Assembly: GCF_027942295.1 (NCBI RefSeq)
Contig: NZ_CP101416.1
Location: 992,001-1,056,000 of the forward strand
Length of the DNA: 64,000 nt
Reading direction: 5' to 3'
From: Pseudanabaena sp. Chao 1811
GTDB lineage: Bacteria > Cyanobacteriota > Cyanobacteriia > Pseudanabaenales > Pseudanabaenaceae
Below are positions 59,215 to 64,000 of the stretch, in pieces. Each line of letters opens with the position of its first letter. The stretch's first letter is position 1. The notes under the pieces are model-generated. The model was not told the DNA's origin, ran no database searches, and was given only the letters and a program-made list of their open reading frames with translations. A program made the translations under genes and the position numbers.

Positions 59215-60625
59215 GGACTTTACTTCCAGAAGATTGACTTGCTTTTTGATTAGAGCTTTGACTTGCTTTATGGATTTCCTGTGCTGTTAGCTTACCAGAA
59301 AGTACCGCCCCTTCCATACTCCCAAAAAAGGGCTGTGCTGTATAGCTACCTGACAAAAAGAAATTAGCGATCGGTGTGGCTTGACTAGGACGGAATTGCT
59401 CGCGTCCGGGTGTGGCTGTATAAATCGATCGCGGAGTCTTAACGACATGGGACTTTAAGACTTTGGCAGGACTGGGGAGATGCTGCGGAAATAGTTTGGC
59501 AAGCTCGTTTAGGGTTGCTTCGACGATCTCGCTATTGGGGCGATCAATCCAATCGGCAGCAGGGGCAAATACTAGCTCTAGCATTGATTTGTCAGGGTCG
59601 GCATATTCCTTACAAGAGTTGCTCATGTCTGAGTAAACACTCAGCAGGGGCGATCGCGAAAATAGAGTGTGATCAATATCGGTAAGCTTGCGATCAAACC
59701 AGATCTGCACGCTAATTACGGGTACGCCTTCAAGGTTTTCTAGCTGCTTAAAATAGGGCAAGCCTTGCCAAGTGTCAGGAATATAGTTTTTAAATGCGTC
59801 TACTGACATGGCGGAAACGTAGGCATCAGCAAGGATTTCGCGACTGGGGGAACCGTCTGTCCCTTGGACAATTAATTTTTCTACATTACCCTCAGCATCG
59901 GTGACAATTTCCTTGAGAGCCACGCCTGTATGGACTTCGCCACCTCTTGCCACGACATAATCAACGATGGGCTGACAGAGACGTTCTGGGGGGGCGCCAT
60001 CAAGGTAGGCAATTTTCGAGCCGTCTTTTTGTTGCAAAAACTTATTGAGAGCGCGGAGGGGAATCGTGGCGGAAATCACGTCGGGATCGATAAATTTGAG
60101 GGATTTGCAAACGGCAATAAAAATATCTGTAGTAATGTCCTTACCGATGCCACGCATTTCTAGCCATTCCTCGAAGGTGTATTTGTCCATCGAGACAACA
60201 TAGTCATCTCCACGCACGATCGCAGGAATTAGCCCGATCGCAAACCTTATTTTCTGCTCCCAAGTGAGCATATCGTTGTTACGAAGAATCGAGACAATGA
60301 TATTGAAGGGTGAGGGGATATCGGGTACATCAAACCATGACAATACCCCCGGCTTTTCAGGTTGATTAAAAATTAAAGCATGACGTTTCCATTGCAGGCG
60401 ATCGAGGATATTTAGCTCACCCATCAGTTGCAACATATTGGGATAAGCCCCAAAAAAGTTATGTAGTCCCGTTTCGATCCAGTCGCCATCGGCATCCTTC
60501 CATGCTGCTACTAAGCCGCCGAGAACGTTACTGCGCTCTAGCAAAATCGGCTGATGTCCTAAATCCACCAAATACTTGGCACAGGATAATCCTGCTAACC
60601 CTCCTCCAGCGATCGCCACGCGCAT
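59162..60625 (-). CDS. crtP: 15-cis-phytoene desaturase (plant-type, CrtP)
   Basis: 487 residues. Introduces two double bases into phytoene to give zeta-carotene, using plastoquinone/FAD at the thylakoid membrane. N-terminal dinucleotide-binding [20 protein letters not shown], then [59 protein letters not shown] and the C-terminal [20 protein letters not shown], all as in plant/cyanobacterial PDS. The C-terminus has a Gln/Ser-rich tail (about 455-487). First gene of the crtP-crtB operon. Start ATG at 60625. Confidence 0.97.
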   Translation of the reverse strand: MRVAIAGGGLAGLSCAKYLVDLGHQPILLERSNVLGGLVAAWKDADGDWIETGLHNFFGAYPNMLQLMGELNILDRLQWKRHALIFNQPEKPGVLSWFDVPDIPSPFNIIVSILRNNDMLTWEQKIRFAIGLIPAIVRGDDYVVSMDKYTFEEWLEMRGIGKDITTDIFIAVCKSLKFIDPDVISATIPLRALNKFLQQKDGSKIAYLDGAPPERLCQPIVDYVVARGGEVHTGVALKEIVTDAEGNVEKLIVQGTDGSPSREILADAYVSAMSVDAFKNYIPDTWQGLPYFKQLENLEGVPVISVQIWFDRKLTDIDHTLFSRSPLLSVYSDMSNSCKEYADPDKSMLELVFAPAADWIDRPNSEIVEATLNELAKLFPQHLPSPAKVLKSHVVKTPRSIYTATPGREQFRPSQATPIANFFLSGSYTAQPFFGSMEGAVLSGKLTAQEIHKASQSSNQKASQSSGSKVLGRTSNQNQSNPSVVSA

Positions 60626-60883
60626 ATTGCTCTAGTACCTGTACGTTTAATTTTTTTGATTACTTAAATCCATCTTACTTTGCAAAGCTTAATAATTTAC
60701 TAATTTTTTGTCTAAACTGGAGCAAATCTAAAGAGAGGAATAGTAGTGCTTCGCACTACTATTCCTCTCTTAGCAAAACTTTTATAGCTACGCCCTTCCC
60801 GTTGCGGCGCTTCGCGCCGCAACGGCTAATCCTTCAATGGTAAGGGAGTATGATGTTTAGTAATCTCATGTGGAGATACAACT
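60626..60883. other. crtP upstream region with two palindromes
   Basis: 258 bp between divergent crtP and the Uma2 gene. It has a perfect 19-bp hairpin (60731-60749 / 60753-60771) and a 12-bp one (60799-60810 / 60814-60825, tip GGCGC-TTC-GCGCC). Because the flanking genes are divergent, these are not terminators of either. Confidence 0.55.
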
Positions 60884-61639
60884 ATGGTCATTATTTCTGG
60901 TCAGCGTTTGCCAACTGCCGAAGAACTGCCTCACAGTGACGATACCCCCGTGGATAACGAGCTTCAAAATCATATTCCCAATCTTTTATTAAATATTCTG
61001 CTCAGTATTTGGGGCGATCGCCAAGATTGGTTTTTTGGTGTGGATATGGCAGTGTATTACGACCCTAACAAACCGCAGATCGTCCCTGATGGCTTTTTGG
61101 CAATGGGTGTACCTCGCAATACAGGCGATCGCGGTCGGCTTAGTTATTTAGTATGGCAAGAACAATATGTCTTACCAAAATTAGTACTAGAAGTTGTCTC
61201 CGAAAAATACAATGGCGAATATGAGAAAAAGCTAGAGGACTATCAAAGTATTGGGGTGCTTTACTATGTGATTTACAACCCCTTAGCGGGAAAGCAATCA
61301 AGATATAAGCAACGCCAACCTTTAGAGATTTATCAACTGGTCAATCAAAAATATCAGCTATTAACAGGCAACCCTGTATGGCTGCCTGAGATTGGTTTAG
61401 CGATCGGTTATGAAAACGCTGATCATGCCAACTGGGAACGGGAATGGTTATTTTGGTATGACGAAACAGGTCAAAGGTATTTAACCGATCGCGAGAAGAT
61501 CGCGGCAGCGGAATCAACAATTTTGGCAATGTGGGAAGCAAATGAGCAGGAACGCCAAGCTAAAGAGCAAGAACACCAAGCTAAGGAAAAATTAGAAAAT
61601 TATCTCAGGTCAATGGGGATTAACCCTAATGACATTTGA
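60884..61639 (+). CDS. Uma2-family (DUF820) putative nuclease with C-terminal coiled coil
   Basis: 251 residues. Uma2 core about 30-190: DNELQNHIPNLLLNILLSIW, WFFGVDMAVYYDPNKPQIVP (PD-type Asp) and LPKLVLEVVSEKYNGEYEKK (ExVSxxY, catalytic Glu region), IGVLYYVIYNP. The last ~60 residues form a Gln/Glu-rich coiled coil (ANEQERQAKEQEHQAKEKLE) and the SMGINPNDI ending, common in cyanobacterial members of this family. Function unproven; members are frequent and presumed nucleases. Terminator follows. Confidence 0.85.
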   Translation: MVIISGQRLPTAEELPHSDDTPVDNELQNHIPNLLLNILLSIWGDRQDWFFGVDMAVYYDPNKPQIVPDGFLAMGVPRNTGDRGRLSYLVWQEQYVLPKLVLEVVSEKYNGEYEKKLEDYQSIGVLYYVIYNPLAGKQSRYKQRQPLEIYQLVNQKYQLLTGNPVWLPEIGLAIGYENADHANWEREWLFWYDETGQRYLTDREKIAAAESTILAMWEANEQERQAKEQEHQAKEKLENYLRSMGINPNDI

Positions 61640-61669
61640 TGATAGAGGTGCTTCTCACCTCTATCATCA
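61637..61669. terminator. Terminator after Uma2 gene
   Basis: Perfect 14-bp stem (61637-61650 / 61656-61669) with loop CTTCT; the TGA stop is in the left arm. Confidence 0.65.
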
Positions 61670-61748
61670 ACGGCATATATATTGAGGGCGCAAACCACTG
61701 TAAACTACAGAAATTAGATTTACAGTCTTTTAGTCATTTTTAGCCAAT

Positions 61749-62663
61749 ATGGTAAAAAGCCTCGTTGATTCCCCTGAGCTATCTCCCAAGACATCTCGCA
61801 AGCTATGGATGGCGGCGATTAAACTACCAATGTATAGCGTAGCGATCGTGCCGATCGCCACAGGTACAGCGATCGCCTATCGCGATACTGGGGCAATTAA
61901 CTGGGGCATCTTTTTAACCTTTCTGGTTTCTGCAATTTTGATTTTGGTCTGGGAAAATCTCTGTAATGACGTATTTGATGCGGAGACGGGCATTGATGTC
62001 AATAAGGCGCATTCGGTGGTCAATCTCACGGGCAAGAAAAATGTAATTTTTGCGATCGCCAATATTTGCTTACTTGCGGGAATTAGTGGTGTATTGGCGA
62101 TTTCATGGCTACAGCAGGATTTATTTGTGGTCTGCGCGATCGCCATCTGTTGTTTTCTGGGCTATATTTACCAAGGTCCTCCCTTTCGATTGGGCTACCA
62201 AGGCTTAGGTGAAATTTTATGCTTTTTCGCTTTTGGTCCATTGGGAGTTTCCGCAGCCTATTACAGTCAAGCCAAGTCTTGGTCAGTTGGCTCCCTTGCT
62301 GCCGCGATCATTGTCGGGATTATCACCAGTTTGATTTTGTTCTGCTCCCATTTCAATCAAGTTGCCGATGATCTCGCCGCAGGCAAAAAATCGCCTGTAG
62401 TCCGATTAGGAACGAAGCGTTCAGCTCAACTTTTGCCTTGGCTTTGTGGAGTAATTTATACAATTACGATCGCGGCGATCGCTCTTAACTTTTTCCCCAT
62501 CTGGACAGCGATCGTTTTGGTCAGCTTACCGATCGCTTGGAATTTATGTACCTTCATTGGCGAGAATCATGATCAAGCCGATCGATTACTAAATTGTCGA
62601 TTTATTGCAGTGGCTTTACATTTTGTTGTTGGGTCAGGGCTGAGTATTAGCTTGATTTTTTAG
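61749..62663 (+). CDS. menA: 1,4-dihydroxy-2-naphthoate phytyltransferase (MenA)
   Basis: 304 residues, UbiA-type prenyltransferase with about 8-9 membrane helices. Attaches the phytyl chain in phylloquinone (vitamin K1) synthesis for photosystem I. Key Asp-rich motif NLCNDVFDAETGIDVNKAHS near the N-terminal third and the second FCSHFNQVADDLAAGKKSPV (DDxxxGK) in the C-terminal half. Cyanobacterial/plant-type MenA layout and normal length. Start ATG at 61749. Confidence 0.93.
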   Translation: MVKSLVDSPELSPKTSRKLWMAAIKLPMYSVAIVPIATGTAIAYRDTGAINWGIFLTFLVSAILILVWENLCNDVFDAETGIDVNKAHSVVNLTGKKNVIFAIANICLLAGISGVLAISWLQQDLFVVCAIAICCFLGYIYQGPPFRLGYQGLGEILCFFAFGPLGVSAAYYSQAKSWSVGSLAAAIIVGIITSLILFCSHFNQVADDLAAGKKSPVVRLGTKRSAQLLPWLCGVIYTITIAAIALNFFPIWTAIVLVSLPIAWNLCTFIGENHDQADRLLNCRFIAVALHFVVGSGLSISLIF

Positions 62664-62697
62664 CAAAAAGCAGTACGTTGTACCGCACTAGAAAATT

Positions 62698-62730
62698 AAA
62701 GATAGGCGGCGCAAAGCGCCGCCTATCTTT
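62698..62730. terminator. Bidirectional terminator
   Basis: Perfect 15-bp stem (62698-62712 / 62716-62730, loop AAA, tip GGCGGCGC) between convergent menA and the P-type ATPase gene; nearly the same sequence as the palindrome at 20796-20832. Confidence 0.75.
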
Positions 62731-62732
62731 GT

Positions 62733-64000
62733 TTATGAGTTTTTCCATTTGAGGAACTCAAACCAAATGACGCTGGCAATACCTGATAGTAACGCGATCG
62801 CTAAATCTTCAAATTGCAGATAGGAAAACTGGAAGAGTTGCCTTAAAAAAGGAACGTATAGGATTAATCCCAGAAATACGATCGCGCCACTAATAATCCA
62901 CCAGATTGAAGCATTGGGCACTTTCATGGTGCTGAGGATCGTTCTTGTCCATGAGCGATTAGTGAGAATCATTGCAAGGTTAGACACAATCAAGGTGGTA
63001 AAGACTAAGCCCCTTGCACCACAGGCTCCTGCACTACATAAGACCATATCAGGGGCAAATTTGCCGTGATAATTGGCGATCGCATAGACAATTACCAAAA
63101 CTACTAAGACGCTCAAGCCCTGAAAAAGCGATAACCATAATGTGCGCCGATCAAAAAGTGGTTCCTTCGGATTACGGGGTGGACGCTGCATCACATTGGC
63201 TTCGGCTGCTTCGGCTTCAAAGGCGATCGTGCAAGCAGGATCGATAATTAGATGCAGGAAGGCAATATGAATCGGCAAAAGGACTAACGACCATTGCATA
63301 AAAATAGGAACTAAGGATATCCCTGCGATCGGCACATGAACGGCAAGGGTATATGCCATACCTTTTTTGAGATTATCGAAAATGCGGCGACCCAGTTTCA
63401 CTGATTCCACAATCGAGGTGAAATCATCGTTCAGTAAAACTAAATCTGCGGATTCTCTCGCCACATCTGTACCTCTACCGCCCATCGCAATCCCAATGTG
63501 AGCCGCCTTCAGAGCAGGAGCATCATTGACCCCATCGCCTGTCATCGCCACGATTTCTCCGCTTTGTTTCAGGGCCTTCACAATTAAGAGCTTTTGCTCA
63601 GGCACAACACGAGCAAAAATATTCGTACTCCGAATCCGCGATCGCAGTTGTTCTGCGGTCATTTGTTCGAGTTCTGCACCTGTGATCACTTCCCCACTGG
63701 CTAGCCCAATTTGTTTAGCAATATTTTGTGCCGTTGAGGGATAGTCACCCGTAATCATCACGACGCGAATTCCTGCTTGATAACATTCAGCGATCGCAGG
63801 GGCAACCGTAGGACGCACGGGATCGGTTAAGCCAACTAAACCAATAAATTCAAAATCAAAATCATGTTGGCGCAAAGGGAGAGAACCATCCGTAGGTGCT
63901 CGATGCCTTGGACTATCGGGAGAAAGGTAGCCCTTAGCAACACCAAGTACCCGTAACCCAGAAGCCGCCATGATATTTGCCTGTAGCTCCAAATCCGTGA
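62733..64000 (-). CDS. P-type cation ATPase (Ca2+/Na+-type), C-terminal part
   Basis: The open frame runs off the right edge, so the N-terminal half (including the DKTGT phosphorylation site) is outside the window. What is visible: FIGLVGLTDPVRPTVAPAIA, VMITGDYPSTAQNIAKQIGL (TGD), the hinge MTGDGVNDAPALKAAHIGIA, and C-terminal membrane helices with HIAFLHLIIDPACTIAFEAE. The organisation resembles type II (SERCA/PMCA/PacL) cation pumps of cyanobacteria, but the ion cannot be decided. The internal TTG at 63992 is not the real start. Confidence 0.88.
   Translation of the reverse strand, partial: TDLELQANIMAASGLRVLGVAKGYLSPDSPRHRAPTDGSLPLRQHDFDFEFIGLVGLTDPVRPTVAPAIAECYQAGIRVVMITGDYPSTAQNIAKQIGLASGEVITGAELEQMTAEQLRSRIRSTNIFARVVPEQKLLIVKALKQSGEIVAMTGDGVNDAPALKAAHIGIAMGGRGTDVARESADLVLLNDDFTSIVESVKLGRRIFDNLKKGMAYTLAVHVPIAGISLVPIFMQWSLVLLPIHIAFLHLIIDPACTIAFEAEAAEANVMQRPPRNPKEPLFDRRTLWLSLFQGLSVLVVLVIVYAIANYHGKFAPDMVLCSAGACGARGLVFTTLIVSNLAMILTNRSWTRTILSTMKVPNASIWWIISGAIVFLGLILYVPFLRQLFQFSYLQFEDLAIALLSGIASVIWFEFLKWKNS

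Overview
The window comes from a cyanobacterium. It carries psaD (photosystem I), apcE (phycobilisome core-membrane linker), a high-light-inducible protein, crtP and crtB (carotenoids), menA (phylloquinone), a gap2-type GAPDH and a ycf19/YggT gene. The octamer GCGATCGC (HIP1) recurs throughout, as is typical of many cyanobacteria. The moderate GC content, the many short palindromic repeats and the three-repeat ApcE suggest a Pseudanabaena-like filamentous strain, but the genus is an inference. No rRNA, tRNA or CRISPR array was seen.

Layout. 1-6.4 kb: the 3' part of a NACHT-type STAND protein (cut by the window edge), a secreted PPC-domain protein, scpA, a LapA-like membrane protein, a fructosamine-kinase-like protein and two unknown membrane proteins. 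6.5-10.2 kb: a tight operon of mntA-like nucleotidyltransferase, hepT-like toxin and a 920-residue NB-ARC/TPR protein whose TPR array has recently expanded by a 240-bp unit. 10.3-16.2 kb: a SIMPL-domain protein, purB, a YggT protein and alaS. 16.2-20.4 kb: a single-chain restriction-modification enzyme followed directly by an ATP-grasp protein. 20.4-25.5 kb: a 48-residue HLIP, psaD, ruvX, an alpha/beta hydrolase, two nuclease-like genes (PD-(D/E)XK and HNH) and trpC. 25.7-35.6 kb: a Pro/Val-rich lipoprotein, a CHASE2 adenylate cyclase, gap2, apcE and an Mrr-like nuclease.

36.1-46.0 kb is one 3303-residue gene. It encodes an RTX-type secreted protein that strings together an EEP-type extracellular nuclease, a 5'-nucleotidase-like module, a phytase-like esterase module and a PhoX/DUF839-like phosphatase module. 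The last is inserted inside a split Calx-beta domain. Together these look like a complete extracellular phosphate-scavenging line on one polypeptide. A candidate degenerate Pho box lies in the upstream intergenic region. This and the MntA-HepT-STAND operon are the most interesting items here.

46.2-64 kb: DUF1995, groES-groEL with a perfect CIRCE operator, two tandem DUF29 genes with a 5-formyl-THF cyclo-ligase, a Uma2 protein, a crcB pair (probable heterodimeric fluoride channel), a Cache-HAMP-PP2C sensor phosphatase, a bestrophin, a degenerate histidine kinase lacking the phospho-acceptor His, crtP-crtB, a second Uma2 protein, menA and the C-terminal part of a P-type cation ATPase (cut by the right edge).

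The intergenic DNA is unusually structured. About twenty perfect or nearly perfect hairpins of 11-26 bp are present, many with a GCGC-NNN-GCGC tip and several overlapping stop codons. There are also at least four families of MITE-like palindromic elements, 7-nt tandem repeats (AATTCGT) and GCTAAAAG-type repeats. Gene calls rest on motif recognition by eye; no database search was run.
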